A DNA stretch of 46,722 nt. It comes from Hofstenia miamia. Lineage: Eukaryota; Xenacoelomorpha; Acoela. Below are positions 1 through 10,621 of the stretch, one piece after another. Below the pieces are notes generated by a model, which was not told the origin of the DNA, made no database searches, and saw only the letters and a list, made by a program, of their open reading frames with translations. The stretch is from assembly GCA_004352715.1 (NCBI GenBank), contig SCFE01000077.1, positions 1 to 46,722 on the forward strand, in the 5' to 3' direction. Each line of letters starts with the position of its first letter. Position 1 is the stretch's first letter. A program made the translations under genes and the position numbers.

Positions 1-2339
1 TGTTACAGATGGAATATAAGTTAGAATTGACAATGTTCACATATAGTTTCAAAAATATAATCTTCAAAGTGACTGATTTATATTACCCATTTCTTACTTT
101 ATTTAACTCTTCTTACTGGTTATTACTTTTTACTAACATAGCAAATCACTTTGACAAACTTGACAAAATTTTGAAAAACTAGGGTATAAAGATCAATAGC
201 ATTAGATTGGTCAGTCCAACTTTTCTCTTATGTTAATTAGCATAATCATTTGAGTATTTATATGCAAATCAAATATGATATTTTTTCATTTAGCTTAGAT
301 GACAACTCAATAAACAACTGCTTTTTGAAGCCTAGGACGAAATTTGATGTCCCTTTTAATGTAATTCATGTGTATATCTCATTCATACTTATTTTTAGCA
401 AATTTTGTAAACAAGATCTCAAGGTTCTGAATATCGGCATGAACGTTCCTATGTCACTCAAAAGTATCAACCCTTCCTACTTCCTAATTTTTTAAACTTA
501 TTCCTATAGGACTTTGATGTTTTTAAAAACTTTGCCAAATTTGCCATATTTGGATTTGACAAATTGGTAAAAGGAGTCTTATCATATAGTTTACTATGGT
601 TGACGATGAACTTTTAGAATAACATTTAGCGCGTGTGGAGATCGCGGAAGAAATGAAATTTGCGACTGTACGTTAGAATTGATAAGAAATACAATAAAAA
701 TACATTAAACACTAAAGAACCATTCTAGTACGAATAAGAATTGATTTACAAATTGAATTAAGTATTATAATTGATTTAAAAATTATCTAGATTGCCACAA
801 AACTACTTTTCATAAAGCTTTATATCTATAGTACTCAGTAGCTTCACAGTACATTTGTGGGCCTGGAGTGATGTATGTATGGTGGCTCTTTGAAATGATA
901 TTTTGTGCATCTTTGAATGGTCAATATTGGTCAATTGCGGCCCATATTGCAAACTCGAGGCCCCAAATTTATAATAAATTTGTTCATTAAGGATATTTTA
1001 TATAATTTGGGTTCTTAATATAGTTATATTTATATAAATACCTTGATATTTTGGAAATTTGTTGCAAAATTCTCAAAATCCTAACCTTGGGACTACAAAT
1101 TTTAATAAAATGGTTTCTAATAAAGATCAATTTTACTTTCTGGAACTAAAAAACTTTTTAAATGCTGGTGCGTTCGCACTCTCCGCATAGCAAGCTTTTC
1201 ATCAGAAACGCTATTACTTAAGAATGACGATATTGTTTAATAAATAATTTATATTCTATTTGGCAATATTGATTTCCATTTGTCCGGTTCATTTGTTTTT
1301 TACCTGAAAATTAACCACGTGTAGATTCAACTGCATTTCTACTATATATTTTTCCTCTTGTTTATTTCTTTGCATTATTTATTGTTTTCACCTGTTCTGT
1401 TCAACTAATTCTAAGAATTTGATCGGACCATTTTAAGTTTACGTGTTTTTTCAAACAATTTGTATTTGACGAAAAGAAGTTCCCTGTGTTAATCTTTTAA
1501 TTTGAATCCATTGACATCGGTGATTTTCAAAAAAATAATGTTAAAAAACGTGTCTTGCTTTATGCAATTGTCAAAAACAACAGCTTTTTAACGAACTTCA
1601 ACATTTTAAAATAATATCTGTTGTATAGAATATCGCACTAAGGGAGAATTAACATAGTAGTACTCTGAGAAGTAGTTATGATTGATTCTGCTTATCCATT
1701 TATGGCAGATTTGACATTCAAGTCGTAGATTGAGTGGTTTTTGATAACATTTTGTTTGCTATCCGAACAAACAATTGCGCTCTATAAAGTTCTCAAAAGT
1801 GTAGTAATTCTTGTTCTCATATTTAGTCTAATTTGGCCATTCAATTTTTCAAATTAATGCGTTCGTCTAATATACATTAGTTGAAATTTTGTCGCATATT
1901 TATGTGAAATTTATGTGAGGAAAGTGATGTAATATTTGATTGTGATTAGAAAATATTTAATTATTATTCAAAGAACTTTTTTTGAGGATTTAAAAGCAAT
2001 AACTTTTGAAGCATACATTTTGGAACATATCTTTGAGCCGTCAGTTAGCAAAGAATAATGTTGTAATGGTTGTCGGTTATCGAAAATATGTAACATAGAA
2101 ACATGATCTTTTGGCGGGCAATATTTATTCAAAGATGAAAATACAATTTGATATTATAAGTTTTATTTGAAATCGGTAAAAAAAGTTCCACGTCCCCAAA
2201 TTAGTTAATAATTGTTAGTGAATGTAATGCAAACTTTTCATACCTAAGTGGGTTGAAATAGAAATAATGTATTATTATCGTCAGAAAGTACATCTGCGAT
2301 TTATCATACATGTGCACTAAAACTTAAAGCCGGTGTAGT
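1..2339. other. Intergenic AT-rich sequence, block A
   Basis: No convincing exon, RNA gene or element is visible. Open frames here (for example around 250-495) start at TTG, have no recognisable motif and look like chance ORFs in AT-rich DNA. The first base coincides with the first base of block B after the 1000-N gap, so the window probably begins at a contig edge. Confidence 0.6.
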
Positions 2340-2769
2340 TCCCTTAAATGTTGATTGGGAAACTGTTGTTGGAAGAACTGTTTATTGTGAGATGTAATCG
2401 GAGAGGGTTTACTTCTTAGTCTGTTTGCAACATAATCAGTTCGTTGGGGAATTAGCTTTCGAACGGTATGGTCCGTATTCTATATGATTTTGGCAAACAA
2501 CTTTTTATCAGCTCTTTTCACAAGTTCACAGGCCGGTATGTAGTTCTGAATAATTCCGGATCGGACAGCCCTCCGTTGCATATCAATAATTTTTAAATTC
2601 GATTGTGGCGATCCACCCCACACAGTAATGCCATAAGTTAGGATTGAAACAACCAAGAGTTATACAAGTGTTCTATTTCAGACGGAGAGTAACCAAGGTT
2701 CTTGCTTTTCGAGTGTGAGGCAGAAATGAAAGGTTATTGTTAAATATAATTCCAAGTAAGAGGTGTTCT

Positions 2770-3640
2770 TTAACAAGAAAGACTTTTATTATGAAACAGA
2801 TAAAACATCCATTTCAGTGATATAGTTTGTTGGAACGAAGAAGTCGATGGGGAAATTGAAAGTTCCTTCTTGTACTTCCTTTTGAGGACAGGAGGCAGCC
2901 TGTTTCTCAACTTCAATTGTCCATAACTGGAACCACTCGGAACCAGATTATGAAGTATGTGAGTATCTTGGGCGATTTTGGAAAACAGTCTCTGGTCATT
3001 ATCATCGATGATCTCTTTGATAGGCGTAAAAGACGATGATTCCAAGCCACACTGCTGGTGGTCGGAAAGGAGATTGGACTTGTAATTCCACGTCCCAAGG
3101 TCGGGCTCTTTAAAACAGAAAACATTATCGCCATAGGTAGGAGAATGGTTTACTTGAGTAATCCCACATGGAACTGAGAAAGTGTTGGTTGGAAAATGAT
3201 TGAAGTCGCCGCACACAATGAAGTTGGAATAATTTTTAAGAGAAAATATACTTTCGCTGGAATCTTCGGTGCGTAGCGATAACTGGTCAGAATATTTAGC
3301 ATCTGGGTGATAATAAACGACACAAAACAGCAGCCAACGCTCATCGATCATGGCTTCAAGCCACATAATCTCATAAAGTTCATAGTTTTCTGGGTACAAC
3401 TGATGAAACTGATAATTGACGTGTGCAAAAGCACACACGTCCCTCCGATCTTCTTGCTAGAATTCAAAGTAGTACGATCATGACGAAACAAACGAAAATT
3501 TTTAAGGGATATGAAACCATCGTCAATTTCTGAATTAAGCCAAGACTCAGTGAAATTGAATTGATACATATGTCACACGATAAATTATACACAGCATTGG
3601 GTTTCTTGATAGAACGAGCATTGACCATCATAAATCTGAA
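2770..3640 (-). pseudogene. LINE apurinic-type endonuclease remnant, block A
   Basis: Two frames must be joined by a frameshift near 3440 to cover this domain. The upstream part has NARSI, then TESWLNSEIDDGF and a GGTCVLLH stretch. The downstream part (3438-2770) has the catalytic-type GDFNHFPTN and, later, LLSDHQ, the SDH-like site of the exonuclease-endonuclease-phosphatase fold. In a live LINE this nicks target DNA for target-primed reverse transcription. The frameshift makes this copy inactive as written. Confidence 0.75.
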
Positions 3641-3649
3641 CGGTTCTAG

Positions 3650-4141
3650 TCAGGCACTCTTAGGCTCGAGACTTTCAACACGAACTTCTCTGCCTCCAAC
3701 GAACAGCTTAAATTTCTTGATATTGTTCTGAGATATGAACACCTTATCTTTGTACGACTTAAGCATGTTTGCCTTCAATATAATTTTGCGAGCATCCCAT
3801 ACGCATGAAATCTTGACAAAGAGAGTTCGCGGGCGTATCTTATTTTTGTCGTACTTCCCAACTCGTCGAATTTTCTCAATTGTAGGGCACTCGCCCAAAT
3901 GCTGGAATATTTCACTGACGGCCGTGCCATCTGCCAGCTCGTTCTCATTCTTCTTTCCGGTGAATTCCTTGATTCCGTCAATTCGAATTATCCGCTTCAC
4001 GGAGTATTGGGCCTGCTCTTCATTCGAAACCACTTTTGATTTGTCCTTGTTTAGTAGAAAATTGTTTTCTGAGCACCATTCCATAATTAGCCCCAGCAAT
4101 AGGTCATCTATTTGGCTGTTTACCGCAATTGTAGGCGTCAC
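3650..4141 (-). pseudogene. LINE ORF1-like protein fragment, block A
   Basis: The minus-strand open frame contains RIIRIDGIKE, then RVGKYDKNKIRPRTLFVK, then WDARKIILKA and KVFIS. This is the pattern of ORF1 RNA-binding domains in invertebrate LINEs and is shared with the intronic LINE fragment at 43681-44034. It presumably encoded the nucleic-acid chaperone of the RNP. It ends just before the start of the endonuclease reading frame, whose N-terminal NARSI motif follows on the same strand. Part of a dead element. Confidence 0.75.
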
Positions 4142-4164
4142 GCCATTTTCATAGTAGGACTGTC

Positions 4165-4398
4165 CTAATTAAGGCCAGAGTAGGAGAGATTAAAACATGG
4201 CGAACCTAATACTGTTCCTTGCGGTACGCCACAGTTCGTGTAGCCAAAATCTGATGTTTCGCTATTGTGTACTACAAATTGTTCCCGTGTGTTAAGAAAA
4301 CTAATAACCATATTGTAAATGTGCGGGTTAAGTTGTGGACACCAGGCCTTCAAGCTGTCTGATATCAAATTATGTGGTATTCTATCAAACGTCGTCAC
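4165..4398 (-). pseudogene. Reverse transcriptase fragment, block A
   Basis: The frame begins FDRIPHNLI and continues with NTREQFVVHN and GVPQGTVLGSPCF, matching RT motifs just before the YxDD box (palm, B/GVPQG block) of non-LTR RTs. It stops soon after, so the YxDD box is absent. Lying upstream of the ORF1-like domain on the same strand, it is displaced from its expected position downstream of the endonuclease. Confidence 0.8.
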
Positions 4399-4530
4399 TT
4401 CTTGATTAAATTCCCAAGTATAGTTTACTGTATGAATAGTGTTTATTTTATATAATTGTATTACATTAATTCATTTTAATTAATTAGTTAAAAGCCATGT
4501 ATTTTTCATTCATAAATTTTTTAATTTAGA

Positions 4531-4545
4531 ATGATGCCTCTATGA
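4531..4545 (+). promoter_or_regulatory. Minimal upstream ORF overlapping the MRG15 start, block A
   Basis: Just after a TTTAG acceptor (AG at 4528-4529) lies ATG ATG CCT CTA TGA. Its stop codon overlaps the main ATG at 4542 as ATGA. If the acceptor is used, every mRNA would carry this four-codon uORF, and MRG15 translation would depend on leaky scanning or termination-reinitiation. The main ATG has a weak context (T at -3). The same arrangement occurs at 25546-25560. Confidence 0.4.
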
Positions 4546-6149
4546 CTAGCAACGGTAAATTTGAAATCGGTGCTAAGTGCCTAGCGTTGTTTGGTACCCC
4601 TCAATTAATGTACGAAGCTAAAATTCTTAGCGGGCCTGAAATGCGTGACCAAGAACTTCATTATCTTATACATTATGTGGGCTGGAAATCTAGGTGGGAT
4701 GAGTGGAAATCAATCTCTGACATGTTTGAAATACTGCCTGAAAATTTAGAGCGAAAGGCTGCTTTAGAAATAGAAGCAAAGTCAAAATCACATTCTAATA
4801 AATCTTCAAAGAAACGTGTAAAAACAGAAGATTCTTATGTTAAAGCTAAAAGACTGAAAATTTCATCTAAAGCGGACATTGAAACCTCAAATCGTTCTGC
4901 AAAAAGGACTATTAATTCTAAATATGATGTGGACAGTAAATTACCTGAAAATGTATCTAAAGTTGAGGGTAGTGATAAAAAAGAATGTTTAGGTGAAGTT
5001 TTTAAAAATAGCAATCATATAGATGTGACTAAAACTTCGAATAATTCTAGTAATAAATCGCAGACTTCGGCTAGTCTATTAACTGAAACCCCTCAAAATA
5101 ACATATGTAATTCTGCAGTTCCTGAAGATTGCAAACAATTATCTACTGAATCTTCCAATTTTTCATTGGCTGTGCATTCAGAGAACAAAATAGATATTAG
5201 TCTTAAAGAGCCAAATGAATTGGAATCTGATGAAATTCTTAAAAAGGAAGTCAACGAGTTGTCAGAAAGTATAGACAATTCCACAGAAATTTCTAACAAA
5301 TCAGATAATCTTAATAAATTGGATGTTGCACCTATTGTTGTGAAGAAAGAATCGGAAACATCTAAGGAAACGTCTAAAATTAAGTCTCTTCATTTGACAA
5401 AATTAAAGGAAAAAAATATAGTTAATAAGCCAGTTAAAGAAGAAAATTTGGCAAAAAAGCCTGAAAAAGTATTAACTGATCCAAAAGATTGTAAATTTCT
5501 TCTTGCCATTGGAGGTACAATTGATGTAACAAAACGTAAAAAGAAAAAGGATAAGAAAGAAACCAAAGATACAATTAAACCAAAACCTGTCATTCCCAAA
5601 GAATCTGTCACAATTTCACCCATGATTAATACTGTAATTGAAGATCAAGTTGTATCAAATTCACCTGAAAAGACACGTTATGTGCCATATATTGTGTTAA
5701 CCACTAGTCTCAACAGAATATTGCAAGAAGATCAAGTGCTAATATGTGAAAAGCTACAGTTACTAAAACTACCAGCTGTATTTACAATTTCTTTTATTAT
5801 TAAAGACTATTTAAGGAGTATGAAACCTATTGATACAGAGCAACTTGAAGTAATGAAATATTTGGTAGACTATTTTATCATCATGTTGCGGGCTCGCCTT
5901 TTTTATGAAGAAGAGCTTGATCAATTTAATAAATTAAACTGTACTGACGAAACTCTAGTCGATGTTTATGGAATGGTTCATTTATGCCGCATGTTACTTA
6001 AATTTGAAGGCGTTTTGAGAGACGCTGATTTTCCTTCTGAGCATTTCAAAGACCTTGTGCGTCATTTAAAACCTTTTATTCAGTACTTGGATATGAATTC
6101 TTCTAGGTTTTACAATCAAACCCGGGATTATGTCTCTTCTACTATTTAA
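4542..6149 (+). CDS. MRG15: MRG15/MORF4L1-like chromodomain and MRG-domain protein, block A
   Basis: Intronless 535-aa coding region. Residues about 6-72 form a chromo barrel with YVGWKSRWDEW, the aromatic-cage pattern that in this family binds methylated H3K36. Residues about 75-375 are a long Lys/Ser/Glu-rich, probably disordered linker. Residues about 378-530 form the MRG domain, including LKLPAVFTI, VDVYGMVHLCRMLL and a C-terminal NSSRFYNQTRDYV that resembles MRG15 more than MSL3. Human MORF4L1 is about 320-360 aa, so the extra length is in the linker. The family acts in NuA4/TIP60 acetyltransferase and Sin3/Rpd3S deacetylase complexes. An AATAAA lies at 6434-6439. The encoded protein is the same as at 25557-27164. 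MSL3 is the main alternative. Confidence 0.92.
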   Translation: MTSNGKFEIGAKCLALFGTPQLMYEAKILSGPEMRDQELHYLIHYVGWKSRWDEWKSISDMFEILPENLERKAALEIEAKSKSHSNKSSKKRVKTEDSYVKAKRLKISSKADIETSNRSAKRTINSKYDVDSKLPENVSKVEGSDKKECLGEVFKNSNHIDVTKTSNNSSNKSQTSASLLTETPQNNICNSAVPEDCKQLSTESSNFSLAVHSENKIDISLKEPNELESDEILKKEVNELSESIDNSTEISNKSDNLNKLDVAPIVVKKESETSKETSKIKSLHLTKLKEKNIVNKPVKEENLAKKPEKVLTDPKDCKFLLAIGGTIDVTKRKKKKDKKETKDTIKPKPVIPKESVTISPMINTVIEDQVVSNSPEKTRYVPYIVLTTSLNRILQEDQVLICEKLQLLKLPAVFTISFIIKDYLRSMKPIDTEQLEVMKYLVDYFIIMLRARLFYEEELDQFNKLNCTDETLVDVYGMVHLCRMLLKFEGVLRDADFPSEHFKDLVRHLKPFIQYLDMNSSRFYNQTRDYVSSTI

Positions 6150-8295
6150 AATGTTTTACCTTTTAGGTGCAGTAATACACTGGATTTGCGTTGTTAATGA
6201 TTTATTTTTGTATATAAGTTATATTTTTCCATTAAATTTGTTTGGTTAGTTTTACATTCTCGAACTTTAACCTTCAAAATATTTTGATTTAGCTTGTGCA
6301 TGTTGTTGTCCATTGTATGTATATAAATTTATACGTATTAGGGCGTGTAATTTTTTAAAATATCTATCTCCTTGAATTTCCTGTGTGAGTCAAATTTATT
6401 TGCATAAAATAATTCTAAAAATACGTGAAAATCAATAAAGTTTGAGATGTATAGTAATTAACAAAAATATCCAAGATTGTTTGGATAATAGACTGTTGTT
6501 AAGCACGTTCTATTACATCGTAGGTTCCCTCTGTAAAACGTATTTACCTTTCTAATAGTCTAGGATAACGAGCAGGGCTGTATGTTATTTTTGAAAATAA
6601 ACTAGCTTTAATGTTTCTAAAAAAGGAGTAATTTTTTAAGATTCCCAAATATACAAAAAATTATTGAATACAATATCTGAATATGACTAGTTTTCCAACA
6701 TTTTCCATATGCAAACCCAAATTTGAAAAACAGCACTGCAATCCCAATGATGCGGGTTAAGCGCTGACCACATGAATAGTCAAAGCTACCAAGTATGAAC
6801 CGAAAACCTTCTTTTCATTGAACTGATAGTCCGAATATTGCACATACTCTGCTAGACTGGAAATTTGAATAAAGTTAGCGGATTTAGTTTCATGCTCTTG
6901 TCAACAGTTCTTTTATAGCCTACTTTGTTTTTACTTGAAGCAACTTCACTGTTTGATTGCTTTTCCTTGCATGATTATTCGCTCGAAAATTTCGAAATCT
7001 ATCAGTAAATGTTGAAGCAAAGCCCTCCACATCGACTTTTCAAAACGTTTTTTGTTCAATTTTGAAATTATGAAGCAATCATTTCCCAATTGTTATGTTC
7101 AAATCTGATTGGTTCGACCAACCAAGGGTTGATTGTAATATACATTTAATATAGTTAAAGATCTTTAGATAATTTTCTTATTTAGAAATCGATGTTTTGT
7201 GTTTTCTTTTATCCAATAAATGTATTTGTGTACTTAAATGAGATGAGCTATAAATATATTTTTCTGGATATTTAAAAAAGGTACATTTCTCTTTATTGTA
7301 CCCAAACAGGATTAATTGTTTTGGTGTTAAGCGCGCTTGATTTGATAATCTTTTTGAGCGAAATTCGTGGCATTTGAATTATATTTAAATATTCCAAAAG
7401 TAAATATTTATCTTGAATGTGCATTATAATATAACAATACGAAGTCAATTACCTAATCGTAATTGATGCAATTCAGGACTAATATTGAAAAATATTTGGA
7501 TTTCTATTTTCTTAAAATTTAATTTGTTTGATCCACAAAATAATTGCTCTCGGGGCATGTGCTGAGTTATGGTTAATTGTGTATAACATCAAAGAGCATC
7601 TAACTTAATTCATTTGCTTATGGGCGAAACCGATCGTGTAATATTCACTTTAGTCTAAATTGTTTTATATTTATCCACGTATTGTTGGTTCTTTCCATTT
7701 TGTAAATATTTAAAACTGGAGTAGGTTACTTGTTAGTTTTTTCAGAAAAAAGCAAATGCGCTATTAGAAATGTCAGAAAACAAATATATTTGTAAGTTTA
7801 ATTACGTGTTATTTAACACTGATAAAGGCAAACACTGATAATGAATTATTATACTAGATTAAACTGCTATAACTACTTACATAATTATATTAGCAGATCT
7901 TTTACACATTGCTAGTCTGTCCGTTCAACGTTCTACTAATTCAACGTTCTTTGTAATTAATATATTAGAATCCACTTTATTTCGAATTCTATTCAGAATA
8001 TTCAGGCAATGTATTCGCGAATTCGCATTCTAATACAAAATGAAATGGGGTTTATGTAATAATTTCTAATGCAAAACAATTCGTGTTAAGTTATTGTTCA
8101 AAACCACTTTGAAACATGAAAACCTAACAATAGAAGAAATTGGATTTGCATTCTTCACACAGATATCTACTGTGTAAAAGTGTTTGTTTAAAAATATTCA
8201 GTTCTCGTAAAAGAAATTTCTAAATTCACCACTACGCTGTAACAAGATTTCGGATTTTCGAATCCAACAATGATTCGGATTCGATTTGAATATCT
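6150..8295. other. MRG15 3' UTR and intergenic sequence, block A
   Basis: The first ~300 bases are probable 3' UTR ending after AATAAA at 6434. The remainder is AT-rich without visible exons, RNA genes or elements. The first difference I noticed between blocks A and B is here, near 6412 (TATTTG in A, TAGGTG in B). Confidence 0.5.
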
Positions 8296-8317
8296 ATAGG
8301 GACTACGATTGCACTTA

Positions 8318-8578
8318 ATGGAATTCAAATTAGTTCATTGGGTTTTACTGGTAATATCTTTCATTAGTGCCACTACATATTCTGCAAAGTTGTTGTCCAC
8401 GATCAAAGAAGACAACCTAAAAAATTTACCACGTTTTGATCATATAAAAGATCATTTACTATCTACTGTGCATGATGGACGAGGCTGTGGAAACGGATGT
8501 CATCTAAAGTTATCATTTCAGCATGCGCATCTCAGCGCTGTGTCACGGAAAATTTGCCAATATCGAGAATTTTCGTGA
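8318..8578 (+). CDS. Putative secreted-protein exon with signal peptide, block A
   Basis: From the ATG, a short basic/polar start is followed by a hydrophobic run (WVLLVISFISATT) and a small-residue cleavage-like site, typical of a signal peptide. The mature part is His- and Cys-containing (RGCGNGCH). The frame closes after 86 aa, but an overlapping frame stays open through GRDLAGIIFENVC to 8634, suggesting an unresolved splice site or a frameshift. I do not recognise the family. It may be joined to exon-like frames at 8729-8841 and 9010-9270, but no clean GT-AG model connects all three. Confidence 0.35.
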   Translation: MEFKLVHWVLLVISFISATTYSAKLLSTIKEDNLKNLPRFDHIKDHLLSTVHDGRGCGNGCHLKLSFQHAHLSAVSRKICQYREFS

Positions 8579-8728
8579 AGAAAGTTGGCCGTGATTTGGC
8601 AGGCATTATTTTTGAAAATGTGTGCGACTCTGATTGAGGAACTTTTCCATTTGCAAACATGTTGGTTTCAAAATTGTTCAAAAACTTTTCACGAATAAGT
8701 TTTTAATACTAATTCAACACTTCCCCAG

Positions 8729-8841
8729 ATCCAGTTATTACCAACTGTATGGCTGTATCACTTGAATACAACTTGTTACCAATTGATCAATCTAAAAATG
8801 TTAGCGTGATATTTATGAATTGTGGCAACCAAAGAACTTAA
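8729..8841 (+). CDS. Possible exon of an unrecognised secreted protein, block A
   Basis: A strong acceptor (CTTCCCCAG, ending 8728) precedes a protein-like frame PVITNCMAVSLEYNLLPID continuing to FMNCGNQRT and a stop at 8839-8841. Spaced cysteines and a possible NVS glycosylation site fit an extracellular protein. No family is recognised and the donor of the upstream exon is unclear. The block B equivalent is 29754-29866. Confidence 0.25.
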
Positions 8842-9009
8842 TCAGGCAGGTCGGCAATGACGAGTAGGTTGGGATTACTTTCTAGCACACTAGAAAATTC
8901 CTTACATTCAAAAAATTTGCTTTGCATCTGTTCCCAAGAACGACTGCTTAGGCCAGCTAGTGCAACAGTCACCCAGTGTGAACACTTCATAAGCAGCTGC
9001 TGTTATTAG

Positions 9010-9270
9010 AGTCCATTGAATGTAAAGCTGAATAATATAATACATAATAGACTGTTGGAATCAAGAATTGACTTAACTAGTATGCCATTTGAAAAGAAGG
9101 CGTACGTAGCTAAATCATCTTCAATGAAATTATTGTTAACCACGCCACAAAACGTTTTAAAATGTAACATTGATGTAACTAATAAATGTATTTTTCTGCC
9201 TGCACACGAATCAATACTCAACACAGTTGTCTTTTACAATAACAAATCCAATTTCTTTCACAGCATTTAA
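9010..9270 (+). CDS. Possible terminal exon of the same unrecognised gene, block A
   Basis: After an acceptor-like TTATTAG (ending 9009) an 86-codon frame runs SPLNVKLNNIIHNRLLESRI to a TAA at 9268-9270. Composition is protein-like, with paired cysteines (VLKCNIDVTNKCIF). Its 3' half is duplicated in the 532-bp tandem repeat and reappears at 9633-9802 with a few substitutions. No family recognised; it could be a decayed gene. Confidence 0.3.
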   Translation, partial: SPLNVKLNNIIHNRLLESRIDLTSMPFEKKAYVAKSSSMKLLLTTPQNVLKCNIDVTNKCIFLPAHESILNTVVFYNNKSNFFHSI

Positions 9271-10164
9271 GAAGGCACGGTGTAGAAAACAAGACGTCTA
9301 TCATTTGACTTTCCGACATTAATTATTTAAAAACTTGCTTTGAAATGCTTTAAAGTGTAACATAAATTCTGTATATGTCCTCTATTACGCACATTTTTAC
9401 AGGGCATTTCAGTTTTAAAAATTTTGTGTAAATACAGTAATGTACATTAAATATATTAAAATTGTATAATAACAATTGTTGGAAAACCTATTTAGTACAT
9501 TATTTCGATTGTAATTGGTTTACATGAAATTCACTGGGTGCATTAATTAATATGGATTGTTTAGCAATTGAAGATTAGGGACATCTTAAAAACTAGAAAG
9601 ACGTTTGTATTTTTCTGCAACATCATACGTTTCGTACGTAGCTAAATCATCTTCAATGAAATTATTGTTAACCACACCACAAAACGTTTTAAAATGTAAC
9701 ATTGATGTCACTAATAAATGTATTTTTCTGTCAGCACACGAATCAATACTCAACACAGTTGTCTTTTACAATAACAAATCCAATTTCTTTCACAGCATTT
9801 AAGAAGGCACGGTGTAGAAAACAAGACGTCTATCATTTGACTTTCCGACATTAATTATTTAAAAACTTGCTTTGAAATGCTTTAAAGTGTAACATAAATT
9901 CTGTATATGTCCTCTATTACGCACATTTTTACAGGGCATTTCAGTTTTAAAAATTTTGTGTAAATACAGTAATGTACATTAAATATATTAAAATTGTATA
10001 ATAACAATTGTTGGAAAACCTATTTAGTACATTATTTCGATTGTAATTGGTTTACATGAAATTCACTGGGTGCATTAATTAATATGGATTGTTTAGCAAT
10101 TGAAGATTAGGGACATCTTATAAACTAGAAAGACGTTTGCATTTTTCTGCAACATCATACGTTT
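9101..10164. repeat. 532-bp tandem duplication, block A
   Basis: Two units, 9101-9632 and 9633-10164, each start at CGTACGTAGC and differ at only a handful of positions (for example CCACGCC/CCACACC and AAAAACT/ATAAACT). The repeat duplicates the end of the candidate exon at 9010-9270 and its downstream sequence. Block B also has a two-unit repeat with a 532-bp period, but with boundaries shifted by 118 bp. Confidence 0.9.
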
Positions 10165-10621
10165 CCATATAGCAATATTTGGTCATTTCATTGCAATTAA
10201 GCATATAATTTAAATAGCACGAACCCCAGCGAGGGTTGCAACAGTCAGTGAGTGCTTTAAAGGAATAATTCCAATGTTATATAATTGTAATATTTTTCTA
10301 TAAACTAGTGCAATAACTCACAGATTTCCCGCTCAACAAATTTTATTGGTGTTGATGATGATGTGTTCTGGTACTATGAATTCAATTGACTTTTTTGCGT
10401 TGATTTAATTGTTACGTAAAAGTGCGCCTACATTGTAAATTTCCATTTTCAAATCGAGTAATGAGAGAAAATAATATGCAAATTGATAGTACGCGACTAC
10501 TACAAATGCTTAAATAACAATATCTGAATAACAAGTATCTTTTTATTTTATAGACTCAATATTCCGCGGCAGATTTATACAAAATTCACATTTGTAATCT
10601 ATTGTTAAGTTTTAGGTGTTA

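Larger units (their letters stand above)
2340..4400 (-). mobile_element. Decayed, rearranged non-LTR retrotransposon (LINE), block A
   Basis: Read on the minus strand, this holds pieces of a two-ORF LINE in scrambled order. An RT fragment (4398-4165) with GVPQGTVLG comes first. It is followed by an ORF1-type RNA-binding domain (4141-3650), then the endonuclease (about 3640-2770), then an RT C-terminal piece (about 2700-2400) with YGITVWGGS. The central RT core with the catalytic aspartates is missing between endonuclease and C-terminus. Frameshifts and stops interrupt all parts. The ORF1-then-endonuclease order is normal for the element; the RT fragment upstream of ORF1 indicates rearrangement or a second nested insertion. 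Confidence 0.85.

Noticed and set aside
250-495. 81-codon open frame, repeated at 21265-21510
   Set aside because: Starts at TTG, no motif, AT-driven composition; likely chance.
3735-4154. 139-codon plus-strand frame opposite the LINE ORF1 domain (also 24750-25169)
   Set aside because: Antisense shadow of the ORF1-like sequence.
10211-10245. GAACCCCAGCGAGGGTTGC stretch considered as a tRNA or hairpin RNA
   Set aside because: Short imperfect palindrome only; no cloverleaf, A box or B box.
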